The notes beneath the pieces are model-generated. The model was not told where the DNA came from and did no database searches. It worked only from the letters and a program-made list of their open reading frames with translations. A program made the position numbers and the translations under genes. Positions 25,631 to 34,531 of a stretch of DNA of 64,000 bases are shown here, one piece after another; the stretch's first letter is position 1, and each line of letters begins with the position of its first letter. The DNA comes from Myxococcus landrumus (GTDB lineage: Bacteria > Myxococcota > Myxococcia > Myxococcales > Myxococcaceae). The stretch lies in NCBI RefSeq assembly GCF_017301635.1, contig NZ_CP071091.1, forward strand, positions 6,398,001-6,462,000, given 5' to 3'.

Positions 25631-26020
25631 ATGAAGCTCGGCTACGTCATCTTCTACGTCGCGGATGTGCCCGCCACCCTCGCCTTCTATGAGACGTGTT
25701 TCGGCTTGAAGAGGCGCTTCCTCCACGAGAGCAACAGCTACGGCGAGCTGGAGACGGGCACGACGGCGCTGGCCTTCGCGTCGGAGGACATGGCGGGAAG
25801 CAACGGGCTCACCGTGCGCTTCCATCGACCCGGGGAGACTCCGTCCGCGGTGGAGCTCGGGCTCGTGACGCCGGATGTCCCGGCGGCCTTCCAGCATGCG
25901 GTGAAGGCAGGCGCCATCTCCGTCCATCCTCCCAAGCAGAAGCCCTGGGGACAGACGGTGGCCTACGTGAAGGACCTCAATGGAGTCCTGGTGGAGCTCT
26001 GCTCACCCATGGGCCCGTGA
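25631..26020 (+). CDS. VOC-superfamily (glyoxalase/bleomycin-resistance-like) protein
   Basis: 129 residues with the paired beta-alpha-beta-beta-beta modules: start MKLGYVIFYVADVPATLAFYETCFGLK and end PWGQTVAYVKDLNGVLVELCSPM, including the Glu of the last strand (VELCS) that usually binds metal. It is a small single-domain member, probably a dimer. It lies 86 nt behind the AraC regulator. The substrate is unknown. Confidence 0.88.
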   Translation: MKLGYVIFYVADVPATLAFYETCFGLKRRFLHESNSYGELETGTTALAFASEDMAGSNGLTVRFHRPGETPSAVELGLVTPDVPAAFQHAVKAGAISVHPPKQKPWGQTVAYVKDLNGVLVELCSPMGP

Positions 26021-26083
26021 CGTCGCCTCTCTGTCACGCCATCGAGGTAGCATGGGCGGCATCTTTTGAAGGGGGATGCCGTC

Positions 26084-26887
26084 ATGCGTGGATGTCTCGT
26101 GGCCATCGGCCTGCTGGGGGCGCTGGTGGGAGCACAGGCCGAGGCGAAGAGTGTCGCGCTCATCTGGAAGGGCGCGAAGACCCAGGCCGACGCGGAGTCG
26201 CACCAGGCCGCATGGGGCAACATCGAAGCGCTCCTCGAGAAGACGAAGTGGGAGCTCCCCGAGGGTTATCCGAAGCTGGTGCGCAGCGACACGCTGGCGG
26301 GCCTCAAGCCGGGCTTCTGGGTCTGGCTGGTGGGCATCTGCGACGCGGAAGGCGCGGCGACCGCACTGGCACACCTCAAGGTGTTCGCCCCCGATGCCTA
26401 CGCGCGTGACGTGGAGGTAGAGGCCATGGACCAGGCCTGCCCGAGCACCGACGGTGCGCCCCTGGTCACCCGGAAGGAATCCCTCTCCCTGGCCAAGAAG
26501 GGGATGAAGCTGCAGGTCGTCACCCAAGAGGAGAGTCAGTACCTCGAGCCCGGCGAGGAGTTCGGCGACCAGTTCACCCTGACCCGGTACCACTTCGTGC
26601 TGCTGAGCAAGAAGGGGGAGCTGCTCGCGTCGGAGGATGTCGTGGGCGAAGAGGACTTCAGCGGCGACGTGCGCCAGGGCCCAACGGCCTACCGCTGCCA
26701 GTTGGAGGGCATCGAGCGCTCCGGGTCCGATTCACTGGTGCTGACCCGGAGCTGTCGGGCGGGCGCGGCGGAGTGTGGCTCCGTCGTGAGCGCGGAGGAA
26801 GTCACCCGCGTGACGGTGCAAGGCACCACGCTCGTGCGTGGAGCCACGACGCGGATGAATGAGCAGAGGCTGGAGTGCGGTGAGTGA
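26084..26887 (+). CDS. Exported protein of unknown function
   Basis: 267 residues from ATG 26084 (GGGGGA upstream) with a signal peptide (MRGCLVAIGLLGALVGAQAEAKS). The mature part has an IWKGAKT segment, repeated Trp-rich strands (GFWVWLVGICDAEGA) and four Cys in the C-terminal third that may pair. No known domain was recognised. It converges on the membrane protein at 26904, leaving only 16 nt between the stop codons. Confidence 0.65.
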   Translation: MRGCLVAIGLLGALVGAQAEAKSVALIWKGAKTQADAESHQAAWGNIEALLEKTKWELPEGYPKLVRSDTLAGLKPGFWVWLVGICDAEGAATALAHLKVFAPDAYARDVEVEAMDQACPSTDGAPLVTRKESLSLAKKGMKLQVVTQEESQYLEPGEEFGDQFTLTRYHFVLLSKKGELLASEDVVGEEDFSGDVRQGPTAYRCQLEGIERSGSDSLVLTRSCRAGAAECGSVVSAEEVTRVTVQGTTLVRGATTRMNEQRLECGE

Positions 26888-26903
26888 GGGCCCGCGCCCC
26901 TCG

Positions 26904-28313
26904 TCAGGCGAGACTGTCGGGTGACTCCGTCTGCTCAGGCGGGCACACCAGCAGCGCGAGCGTGGCGAACACCGCGATGACCGACCAGTAGATGAAGCGG
27001 AAGTCCGAGCCGATGCCGATGACCAGGTAGGCGGACGCGTAGGCCAGTCCGGACATGCCGGTGAAGAAGGCCAGGGAGTGGCGCTTCACCCGCCGAAGCG
27101 CCACGAGCGTCACGCCCGTCAACCCCAGGAGCCACACCCATCCCCGGAAGAAGAACGAGCTCGACAGGGCGTTCTCGATTCGGAGCATGGTTCGGAAGAG
27201 GAACCCATCGGTGGGTGGCTTCATCTGCCAGGGATTGGGGTCGATCTGCTGATGAAAGGCATTCCACACGGGATGGGGGTCGGCGCCCAGCATCCGCCGG
27301 AAGACCGCCACCCGGTGCTTCATCCAGGCCTTGGGATGTTGGCGAACGACGCGCTTCCACTCGGCCACGAAATCCGCGCGACGCGCCTCCAGCGACCCGA
27401 AGGCGATGGGACGAGCCCCCTCCACGCCTCCGAACAGCGGCCACACATGGCTGATGTTGTAGAGCTTCGTCAGCTCGGGGACCGACGTCTCTCCCTCCAG
27501 GAGGGAGCCCTGGAACGACTCCGGATGCGCGACATAGATGCCGGCCAGGTCGTAGAGGAAGAGCTGACCCGCGGCCCAGGCCTTCTGCGCATGGAGGACC
27601 TGGTTCACCACCACGGGCGTGATGACGAGCCCCGGAACGACACACATGAAGACGAGGACCCTCGCTGGAAAGCGCCAGCGCGGAGCGGGGGCCAGTTGCG
27701 CGACCACCGGGAGGGCCAACGGAACCGCGGCGACCAGTGCATTGTGTCGGTAGGCCACACCAAGACACAGCAGGAACAGCGACAGGACAGGCCGACGACT
27801 CTTGAGCGCGGCCACCGCGGCCAGCAGCAGCGCGGCCACCATGACATCCTTCCAGAGCACCACCGCCAGCGACCAGACCGTGGGCACGAGAAGGAACGCA
27901 CCCAGGACCACCAGGCCGCGTCTCCCCGCCCGGGCGTCGGATGAGCGGGCCAGCAGCGCCATGCAGCCACTCAGCATGGCCAACTGAAGCACCAGGACGA
28001 GCCAAGGCGAGCCCACGAGCCTGCCACTGAGACCCAGCAACCAGGAGCCCAGGGGCGGATGGACATCGCTGTAGCTTCCCGCGAGCCCCTGCCCGTATTG
28101 GTCGATGGAGTCATTGGACATCAGACCGGGCTGGACCGTGGCGTAGAGCAGCACCATCCAGAGCAGCATGCCCATGCGGGCCAACCGCCGCCTCGAGTCC
28201 GCCTGACCAAGGAATCCCCCCGCGGGACCACCGCTCGACTTCACGTCACCGGAGACCGCCGCCGTGGAGGATTCGGGGACCTGCTGGACTGGGGAGCTCT
28301 GCCGCGCATTCAT
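26904..28313 (-). CDS. Polytopic membrane protein (possible GT-C-like glycosyltransferase)
   Basis: 469 residues from ATG 28313 (GGGG upstream). After a disordered N-terminal ~55 residues there are roughly ten hydrophobic helices; the first periplasmic loop has MSNDSIDQYGQ and DVHPPLGSW, acidic and His/Pro motifs like those of GT-C enzymes that use lipid-linked sugars. A large hydrophilic region lies between the helices (residues ~270-380). The fold assignment is from topology and motifs only. Confidence 0.65.
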   Translation of the reverse strand: MNARQSSPVQQVPESSTAAVSGDVKSSGGPAGGFLGQADSRRRLARMGMLLWMVLLYATVQPGLMSNDSIDQYGQGLAGSYSDVHPPLGSWLLGLSGRLVGSPWLVLVLQLAMLSGCMALLARSSDARAGRRGLVVLGAFLLVPTVWSLAVVLWKDVMVAALLLAAVAALKSRRPVLSLFLLCLGVAYRHNALVAAVPLALPVVAQLAPAPRWRFPARVLVFMCVVPGLVITPVVVNQVLHAQKAWAAGQLFLYDLAGIYVAHPESFQGSLLEGETSVPELTKLYNISHVWPLFGGVEGARPIAFGSLEARRADFVAEWKRVVRQHPKAWMKHRVAVFRRMLGADPHPVWNAFHQQIDPNPWQMKPPTDGFLFRTMLRIENALSSSFFFRGWVWLLGLTGVTLVALRRVKRHSLAFFTGMSGLAYASAYLVIGIGSDFRFIYWSVIAVFATLALLVCPPEQTESPDSLA

Positions 28314-28545
28314 GGAAGGCCCCTTATCGCCGCAAACGATGGACACTTCCAGAGTGGAGAGCACACCAAGGCTCTCGGCCGACGCCTGCCTGCCAGGCAG
28401 GGTGTGGGCAGGGACGAGGCCTGGTTCTTCGCGGAGAAGGGCGAGCCACGAGTCTGGCGCGGCGGCACGTTGTTCAAGAATGACCGCAAGGCGCTGAAGT
28501 CCTCGTCACCGGTGTCGGCCCGGTCCTCGCTGTTCCTCTTGATCG
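28314..28545. other. Region without assignable gene
   Basis: 232 nt between the membrane protein start and the frameshifted WGR-like gene. It contains GCCTGCCTGCCAGGCAGG, a short inverted repeat near 28386-28403, and presumably promoters, but no supported ORF. Confidence 0.4.
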
Positions 28546-29198
28546 CGATGGACCCTGAAGGTCGACGGCAACGACACCGTCGAGGACTCCCGCAAGGTGA
28601 CGTCCCACCCGGACCGCGACACCGCCATCACCCACGCGCACAAGCGCATCCTCGCCCGGGAGAAGGCGGGCTTCGTCCTCTCCAACCTGGAGCTCACGGA
28701 CCCGACCACGCGAACCCCACGCCCAAGCGCGCCAAGGGCGCTCCCAAGCGCGCGGCCCCCGCCAAGGCGCCCCGCTTCGACAAGCCCCTGGATGCCGAGC
28801 GACTGGACTCCGTCGTGTCACACGTCGCCTTCTTCACCCAAATCCACAAGCGCCGTCTCGGACGCTGGCGGAAGGCGAAGCCCGTCACCCCCAAGAAGGG
28901 CGAGTCGAGCTGGCAATACTTCCTGCGCGTCTACGGCTCCATCACCTGGATTCTCGGTGAGGATGTCGACAAGGGGCTCCCAGGCTTCCCGTGCGGAAAC
29001 GTCTCCGGTGGCGGATGGAGCTGCCTCGAGGTGGGCGACGACATCTACGACATTCGAGGTCTCGTCCAAGCCACGGGCAACCCCGCGCTCCCGAAGGAGA
29101 CCAGACCCGAGCGCATCCAACCCTTCGGCCTCTGGCTCCACCAGCACGTCACCCGGCTGATGCGCACCGCGGAGCGCAACCTGCGCGAGCGGCTCTGA
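28546..29198 (+). pseudogene. Frameshifted gene with degenerate WGR-like start
   Basis: From about 28549 one frame reads WTLKVDGNDTVEDSRKV ... HAHKRILAREKAGFVLS, which resembles a WGR domain (the FW-x-L strand, then the helix and GF/GYV end). After LELTDP near 28700 the plausible continuation is in another frame: a Lys/Pro/Ala linker (PKRAKGAPKRAAP) and a ~140-residue C-terminal domain (WQYFLRVYGSITWILGED, GGGWSCLEVGDDIYDIRGL) to a stop at 29198. A stop lies just upstream in the first frame and no start was found. A single-base shift near 28700 plus a lost 5' end would explain it. The C-terminal domain alone might still be expressed. Confidence 0.5.
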
Positions 29199-29228
29199 AC
29201 AAGCGCAGGCACGACACAGCCCCACGCG

Positions 29229-30389
29229 CTACTTCGACGCCACGGCCGCGGCGGGCTCCAGCTTCCAGGATTCCTGAAGCGACTGAGGAATCCGGAACGT
29301 CACCCGGCCGCCCCCTGTCTCGGAGGAGTGAAGCCCCTCCAGCAGCTTTCGAGACAGGGAGGCGGAGACCTTCGCCGCGAACCCCGACTGGTCCTGCGCC
29401 TCATCCGCCAGGGAGAACATCCACCGCATCGGCCCCACCAGGAACCGGGTCCAGTCCGTCTTCTCCAGTCCCACGGCGTCCGCCACTGCATCGCTGCACA
29501 GCTCTCGCATCACCGTCACCGTGACGCCGTCCATCAGGTCGCCCGGCATGCGCAGCTTCAAGTAGTCGACGAGTGCACGCGTCAGCGCGGCGCCGTCCTC
29601 CGAAGGACGCACCTGACGCGCCTGGATGGCCGCCCAGAGCTGGTGCGCATCCTCCAGGTCCCGAGGCAACAACGTGGGGTGGATGCCCAGGAAGTGCCCA
29701 ATCACCTTCCAGCAATGGAAGTAGGCTTCCTCCTCGTCTCGAGTGAAGTCGAGCCCCAGCCGGGTCAACACCGAGGGCACCAGGGCCAGCGTCAGCAGCG
29801 TCGCGACATGGTCCTCCTGATTGGCGGGCATCCCCCACTCGGACGCCCGCCACTGGGGGTCTCTCCCGACGTGGTAGCGGATGGTCGCGTGAAGGAGGCG
29901 AATCTTCTGCGCGGTGCGGACGCCGAACCCTTTCGGTTCCAGGCCCCCTTCCGCCATGACATCCAGGACGAACTGCGCCGTCTCGATGATGCGGCGGTGC
30001 ACGTGCTTGTCGATGCCGCCCGTCCACGTGAGCACCTTCGCCGCCTTCTCCCACGCGTAGCAGCAAGGCAGCGACCACGTGAAGTACGCCAGGGTCATCT
30101 GCATGCCGTAGCGCACGAAGAGCCGCTGCCCCAGGCGGACCTTCTCCGCGTCGGCCCACTCCGGCCAGCCATCCGTCTGGTTCAGGTACGTCTCCACCGC
30201 GTCCGGCATCTCGGCGGGCACCCCGTGCACGTTCGACTGGAGGCTCTGGAGGATGCGGTTGACCGCCGCCACCTCGTTGTTGGCGAAGACGGAGTGGATG
30301 GCCGCGTCCGCCACGGGCTCCCCCCTGGAGCGAAACGGCTCGAGCAGCTCGTCGGTCCAACGGCCTCGGGATGCATCGTTCATGGACAT
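29229..30389 (-). CDS. Oxygenase MpaB / latex-clearing-protein family (DUF2236)
   Basis: 386 residues, mostly helical, with the family's RLLHATIRYHVGRD segment supplying the likely haem-ligand His and the RLGLDFTRDEEEAYFHCWKVIGHFLGI region. Members are b-type haem oxygenases that cleave rubber or oxidise other hydrophobic compounds. No Tat signal is present, so it may be cytoplasmic. Start ATG 30389 or ATG 30383. It ends 30 nt from the convergent gene. Confidence 0.85.
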   Translation of the reverse strand: MSMNDASRGRWTDELLEPFRSRGEPVADAAIHSVFANNEVAAVNRILQSLQSNVHGVPAEMPDAVETYLNQTDGWPEWADAEKVRLGQRLFVRYGMQMTLAYFTWSLPCCYAWEKAAKVLTWTGGIDKHVHRRIIETAQFVLDVMAEGGLEPKGFGVRTAQKIRLLHATIRYHVGRDPQWRASEWGMPANQEDHVATLLTLALVPSVLTRLGLDFTRDEEEAYFHCWKVIGHFLGIHPTLLPRDLEDAHQLWAAIQARQVRPSEDGAALTRALVDYLKLRMPGDLMDGVTVTVMRELCSDAVADAVGLEKTDWTRFLVGPMRWMFSLADEAQDQSGFAAKVSASLSRKLLEGLHSSETGGGRVTFRIPQSLQESWKLEPAAAVASK

Positions 30390-30398
30390 GGTCGTGAC

Positions 30399-31637
30399 TC
30401 AGGGACGGACGACGTCTTGGATGAAGCGACGCAGCTCCCGCGCCATCTTCTCGTGGGTGGCGGCGGAGGGATGCCAGTCCTCGCCGATGCCATCAACGGC
30501 GGGGTCCTGTACTCGCATCTCGTGGCGGTAGACTCGCGTGTCGCCCTTGCGCTGGCGCTCCGTCACCAGCGCGGAAATCCAGTCACCGACATGGACGGCC
30601 GTCACCGAGCCATTCACCTCGGACCGCTTGAAGCCGTCCGTCATGCTCCCCAACGTGCAGATGATGTGCGCCCGAGGATGCAGCACCCGGAGCCGCTCGA
30701 GGAACAGCCGGTAGGCCGCCTTGAAAGTGTTTTCATCCGGCAGGAACGCCTGGGTGCCGCTGCCCGCGAACGTGTCATTGGTTCCCGCGTTGAGGACAAT
30801 CACATCCGGAGACTCCCCCGTGAAGTCCCAGGTATGGGGGTGGTCCGGAACCGCCAGCTCATAGATGGCCGGCACCAGGCCCGACGTCGTCATGTCGAGA
30901 TTGCGGTAGATGCCATGGCCTGAATAGCAGATGAAGACAGGCTCGGCTCCCAACTGCGTGGCCGCCAGCCATCCATAGCTCCGCCGGGGATTCTGGTTCC
31001 TCGACGTGAAGGTCGGGGCGCGCCAGGGCGGCGTCCCAGGGATGACGGAGACCTCGGTGCCGTAGCCACAGGTGATGGAGTCTCCGACGAACTCCATCCG
31101 AAGCGCGGGCCGGCTGGGGGGCTCCAGCAGCTCTCCATGGACCTCGAGCGCCATGAGGGTACTCGCCCCCACGAGGGACTCGGTGCGCCGGGTGAGCTCC
31201 ACCGTGTGAACCCCCACCTCCAGACCAGAGGCCAGCGGATAGGTGAACTCGCCGGGGCGAACCTCGAGCAGCCTCGGCGGCGACCCGTCCACGACGACAT
31301 CGAAGTAGTTGGTTCCCGTCTCGCCACCCACGCCCGCATCGTCGAGCCGCACGCGCACGGCGTCCCCACGAAAGCGCACGCGAATCGTCACGCCAGGGTG
31401 GGAGAAGACGACACCAAGCGGGGACCGATAGGTGCGTCCCAGGTACTGCACCTTCGGGTCCGCCGCGGGAAGGGTCACCCACGTCAGGGAGGGGGACTCC
31501 GACGAAGGCCCCGTCGGTCTCGGGTCGGGCTTTGAGTCACATGACATTCCCGTCACGGCAAGCCCCAGGACGGCGCAGCGAAGAGCGGAACCCAAGCCTC
31601 CCGCGGTGCCACGCACGAAGTGCATCCCCATCCACAT
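30399..31637 (-). CDS. GDSL/SGNH esterase, CE2-like, probable lipoprotein
   Basis: 412 residues. The N-terminal hydrophobic segment ends TGMSC, a possible (weak) lipobox. A beta-sandwich domain (~60-175) is followed by an SGNH hydrolase domain: block I FVGDSITCGYG (Ser ~186), block III NAGTND, block V DWHPSA. This two-domain order is that of CE2 acetyl esterases acting on polysaccharides, so carbohydrate deacetylation is likely. ATG 31637 is the first of three close Met codons. It lies just upstream of the MpaB gene (9 nt) on the same strand and could be cotranscribed. Confidence 0.85.
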   Translation of the reverse strand: MWMGMHFVRGTAGGLGSALRCAVLGLAVTGMSCDSKPDPRPTGPSSESPSLTWVTLPAADPKVQYLGRTYRSPLGVVFSHPGVTIRVRFRGDAVRVRLDDAGVGGETGTNYFDVVVDGSPPRLLEVRPGEFTYPLASGLEVGVHTVELTRRTESLVGASTLMALEVHGELLEPPSRPALRMEFVGDSITCGYGTEVSVIPGTPPWRAPTFTSRNQNPRRSYGWLAATQLGAEPVFICYSGHGIYRNLDMTTSGLVPAIYELAVPDHPHTWDFTGESPDVIVLNAGTNDTFAGSGTQAFLPDENTFKAAYRLFLERLRVLHPRAHIICTLGSMTDGFKRSEVNGSVTAVHVGDWISALVTERQRKGDTRVYRHEMRVQDPAVDGIGEDWHPSAATHEKMARELRRFIQDVVRP

Positions 31638-31808
31638 GACGAGGCGATAGCACGAAGCCGATGTCTGGCGACAGGACCCGCCGAGCAGGCGGAACGTGTC
31701 CACTGGCTCACAGCCCCAATGAATGTCCGCCTTGACGCTGCGGGGAGCGAATAGTTGCGTCGTCCCTCACAAGCCTTGCATCTTGGATGTGAATTCCCTG
31801 GGGGAGTC

Positions 31809-32747
31809 ATGTTGGAGACCTTCGATGCCTCGCGACTGAAGAGCGCGGGCCCCTCGACCTTGTCTGATGCGCTCGAGCATGGACGCATCGTCTACTTTCC
31901 CGAGAGCCCCGTGCCGCTGCCCGCACCCGAGGACATCACGTTCCTCCGGGAAGAGCTTCCCACGCGGATGAAGCGCAAGAACGTGAGCCTCTACCCCGAG
32001 GCCATGCGTCTGGTCGGACTGGATTCCGGAGGAGACATCGCCGAGCGCACACACCGGATTCTGGGAGAGCATTCGCGGCGGGTGACGGACTTCCTCTCGC
32101 GGACCATGCCAGGGTTCGTGAAGGACTGGAGCATCGGCACCTCCAGCTTCCGCCCGCTCCAGGAGCGGGGACGAAAGCTCAAGCCCCATGCGAGCAACGA
32201 GCTCATTCACGTGGATGCCGGCGCGTACGGCGCGACGCATGGCGACCGCATCCTGCGCTTCTTCATCAACCTGCATCCCACCGAGGAGCGCAGGTGGGCC
32301 ACCCGAGGCACCTTCGAGGAGCTCTATCACCGCTATGGCGACACAGCCGGCGTGGCGCCTCCTCCCGGGAGCGAGCGCCCCTTGAGCCCCGGAGTCGCGG
32401 GCCGCATGTACTCGAGCCTGCTGCGGGGCGCGTCCCACCTCGGGCTGAGGATGGCCCGGGTCATCGACACCTCTCCGTATGACCGAGTGATGCGGCGCTT
32501 CCACAACTTCATGAAGGACACGCCAGAGTTCCAGGCGTCACGCGAAGGTTACGAGGAGTTCGGCTTCCCACCCTTCTCCGCCTGGATGGTGCTCACCGAC
32601 ACCGTGAGCCATGCGTGCCTGTCGGGCCAGTACGCGCTCGTCGACACGTTCCTCATCCGACTCTCGAGCTGCCGCCTTCCGGAAATTGCACCCTTTCACC
32701 TGCTGCAACAGGCTCCAGCCCAGCTCCCTCACAGAGAGGCCGCCTGA
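31809..32747 (+). CDS. kdoO: Kdo hydroxylase-like Fe(II)/2-oxoglutarate oxygenase
   Basis: 312 residues from ATG 31809 (GGGGAG upstream). It matches the Kdo hydroxylase family, which hydroxylates the inner Kdo of lipopolysaccharide to Ko: HVDAGAYGATHGDRILRFFINLHP gives the HxD iron ligands, and RRWATRGTFEELYHRYG and FSAWMVLTDTVSHACLSGQYALVDTF are also typical. No membrane helix is seen. It suggests a modified lipid A-core region. The gene stands alone. Confidence 0.85.
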   Translation: MLETFDASRLKSAGPSTLSDALEHGRIVYFPESPVPLPAPEDITFLREELPTRMKRKNVSLYPEAMRLVGLDSGGDIAERTHRILGEHSRRVTDFLSRTMPGFVKDWSIGTSSFRPLQERGRKLKPHASNELIHVDAGAYGATHGDRILRFFINLHPTEERRWATRGTFEELYHRYGDTAGVAPPPGSERPLSPGVAGRMYSSLLRGASHLGLRMARVIDTSPYDRVMRRFHNFMKDTPEFQASREGYEEFGFPPFSAWMVLTDTVSHACLSGQYALVDTFLIRLSSCRLPEIAPFHLLQQAPAQLPHREAA

Positions 32748-32801
32748 CAGGCACCACGACGTCAACGCAACTGGATGGCACCTTCACCCACGACACCAGC
32801 G

Positions 32802-32824
32802 GGGCCGGGCGCATTCCCCGGCCC
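32802..32824 (+). terminator. Possible terminator hairpin after kdoO
   Basis: An 8-bp perfect GC stem (32802-32809 with 32817-32824) and a 7-nt loop, 55 nt after the kdoO stop. No U-tract follows. Confidence 0.35.
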
Positions 32825-32944
32825 GCGGCCTGGCGCGGCATTCGGACTGCCGCGCTCCTTCACCCGTAGCATCCACTCAAGGCCCTGGAGACAGCCGGCC
32901 GCCGCATCGTTCCGAGGCGCGGACTGCCCGCTCGAGCAACCGCG

Positions 32945-34156
32945 ATGAGCACCCCGTCCACGAGTCCGTCCCCCGACGTTCCGCTCTCCGCTCCGGTCCC
33001 GCCTCCTGACGATATGGCGGTCCCCCATGCCCGGCGCATCGTCGGCATCGATGCCCTGCGCGGGCTGGTCATGGTGCTGATGCTCGTCGACCACGCGCGC
33101 GTGTTCTTCTTCCATGTGCAGGTCGGCGACCCCATGGCGCTGCCAGCCACGCCCCCGGGTCTCTTCTTCACCCGGCTGTCCTCGCACCTCTGTGCCTCGA
33201 CCTTCATCATCCTCACGGGCGTCGCCGCCTGGCTCTACGGACAGCGACACGGAGGCCCCCGCGCGGCCTCGGGCTTCCTGTTCAAGCGAGGCCTGTTCCT
33301 GGTGGCGCTCGAGTTCACCGTGGTCAACTTCGCCTGGACCTTCTCGTTCCTCCCCCAGACGTATTACTTCCAGGTCATCGGCGCGATAGGCCTCTCGATG
33401 GTGGCGCTGTCCGCGCTGCTCTACCTGCCGCGCCCGGCCCTGCTCGCCTTCGCCCTGCTCGTCATCTTCGGGCACAACCTGCTCGACCCGATTCGGTTCG
33501 AGGCGGAGGAACAGGGCCATGCCCTGTGGGCGCTCCTTCATGACAGCGGCGACATCCCCCTGCCCTGGGGTGCGAGCATCAAGACCGCCTATCCCATCCT
33601 CCCTTGGATAGGAGTCATCACCCTGGGGTTCTCGATGGGGCCCTGGTTCTCGTCTCGAGTCGCGCCAGAGGTGCGGCACCGGCGATTGTGGCTCTCGGCG
33701 GCGGCTTCCTTGACGCTCTTCGTCCTGCTGCGGCTGCTCAACGGCTACGGAGAGCCTCTCCCCTGGTCCGTTGGCGCGACGACGCTGGAAACAGCCATGT
33801 CATTCGTCAATCCCACCAAGTACCCACCGTCCCTCGCCTTCCTGCTCATGACGCTCGGCGCAGGCATGGCGCTCCTCGCGGGATTGGACAAGGCACCTCG
33901 TGGATTGACCTCGACGCTGGCGGTGTTCGGCGCGGCGCCGCTGTTCTTCTACGTCGTCCACCTGTTCCTGCTGAACACGCTCCATCAGCTCGCACGCGCC
34001 CTCAGCGGTCCCCACCCGGGCAAGTTGGCCAGCTTCTCCAACATCCTGTCGATATGGGTGCTCGCGCTCATCGCCGTGGTGCCGATGTGGTTCGCCTGCC
34101 GAGCCTTCTCCCAGGTGAAGGCGCGCTCCGCCAATCCCTGGATGAGCTATCTCTAG
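32945..34156 (+). CDS. DUF1624/HGSNAT-like membrane protein
   Basis: 403 residues with about ten membrane helices. The start RRIVGIDALRGLVMVLMLVDHAR is the hallmark of the DUF1624 / heparan-alpha-glucosaminide N-acetyltransferase-type acyltransferase family, with the conserved Asp-His pair after the first helix, and LYGQRHGG and PWIGVITLGFSMG follow. It may transfer acyl groups across the membrane; the substrate is unknown. It ends 14 nt before the convergent tRNA array. Confidence 0.88.
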   Translation: MSTPSTSPSPDVPLSAPVPPPDDMAVPHARRIVGIDALRGLVMVLMLVDHARVFFFHVQVGDPMALPATPPGLFFTRLSSHLCASTFIILTGVAAWLYGQRHGGPRAASGFLFKRGLFLVALEFTVVNFAWTFSFLPQTYYFQVIGAIGLSMVALSALLYLPRPALLAFALLVIFGHNLLDPIRFEAEEQGHALWALLHDSGDIPLPWGASIKTAYPILPWIGVITLGFSMGPWFSSRVAPEVRHRRLWLSAAASLTLFVLLRLLNGYGEPLPWSVGATTLETAMSFVNPTKYPPSLAFLLMTLGAGMALLAGLDKAPRGLTSTLAVFGAAPLFFYVVHLFLLNTLHQLARALSGPHPGKLASFSNILSIWVLALIAVVPMWFACRAFSQVKARSANPWMSYL

Positions 34157-34170
34157 CTTCCTTGCGCCAA

Positions 34171-34241
34171 TGGAACCACCGGGAATCGAACCCGGACCTC
34201 TCGGATGCCATCCGAGTGCTCTCCCGTTGAGCCACGGTCCC
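34171..34241 (-). tRNA. tRNA-Ala (anticodon GGC)
   Basis: 71 nt: acceptor GGGACCG/TGGTTCC (two G:U pairs), D arm GCTC/GAGC, anticodon stem CTCGG/CCGAG, loop ATGGCAT, T arm CCGGG-TTCGATT-CCCGG, discriminator A, no CCA. Lacks the G3:U70 identity pair at exactly position 3? It does have G3 opposite U70, the Ala identity pair. Last tRNA of unit 2; reads GCC. Confidence 0.9.
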
Positions 34242-34258
34242 TGAAGGGGTGCTGCGTG

Positions 34259-34330
34259 CGCTCCGACAGGGAATCGAACCCTGTTCACGTGGTAGACGGC
34301 CACGCTGCGATTCCAATCGCATCCCGGAGC
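34259..34330 (-). tRNA. tRNA-Asp-like (anticodon GTC) with C33
   Basis: 72 nt: acceptor GCTCCGG/TCGGAGC, an unusual D arm that pairs as TGCGA/TCGCA around TTGGAA, anticodon stem CGTGG/CCACG, loop CCGTCTA with anticodon GTC and C at position 33, T arm CAGGG-TTCGATT-CCCTG, discriminator G (the Asp identity base), no CCA. Reads GAC. Confidence 0.75.
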
Positions 34331-34347
34331 AATGAAGCAACGACACA

Positions 34348-34422
34348 TCTGGATGACAGGATTTGAACCTGCGGCCTCACGGATCCGAACCGTGCGCTCT
34401 GGCCAGACTGAGCTACATCCAG
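34348..34422 (-). tRNA. tRNA-Pro (anticodon CGG)
   Basis: 75 nt: acceptor CTGGATG/CATCCAG, D arm GCTC/GAGC, anticodon stem CACGG/CCGTG, loop TTCGGAT, T arm GCAGG-TTCAAAT-CCTGT, discriminator A, no CCA. Reads CCG. Confidence 0.9.
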
Positions 34423-34446
34423 GAGACACCCACTGCCTTCAACGAG

Positions 34447-34522
34447 TCGGGACGACTGGATTCGAACCAGCGACCTCACGCACCCCAAGCGTGCGCTCTT
34501 TTCCAAGCTGAGCTACGTCCCG
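34447..34522 (-). tRNA. tRNA-Pro (anticodon GGG)
   Basis: 76 nt: acceptor CGGGACG/CGTCCCG, D arm GCTC/GAGC, anticodon stem CACGC/GCGTG, loop TTGGGGT, T arm with TTCGAAT, discriminator A, no CCA. Reads CCC. Confidence 0.9.
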
Positions 34523-34531
34523 AAACCAACA

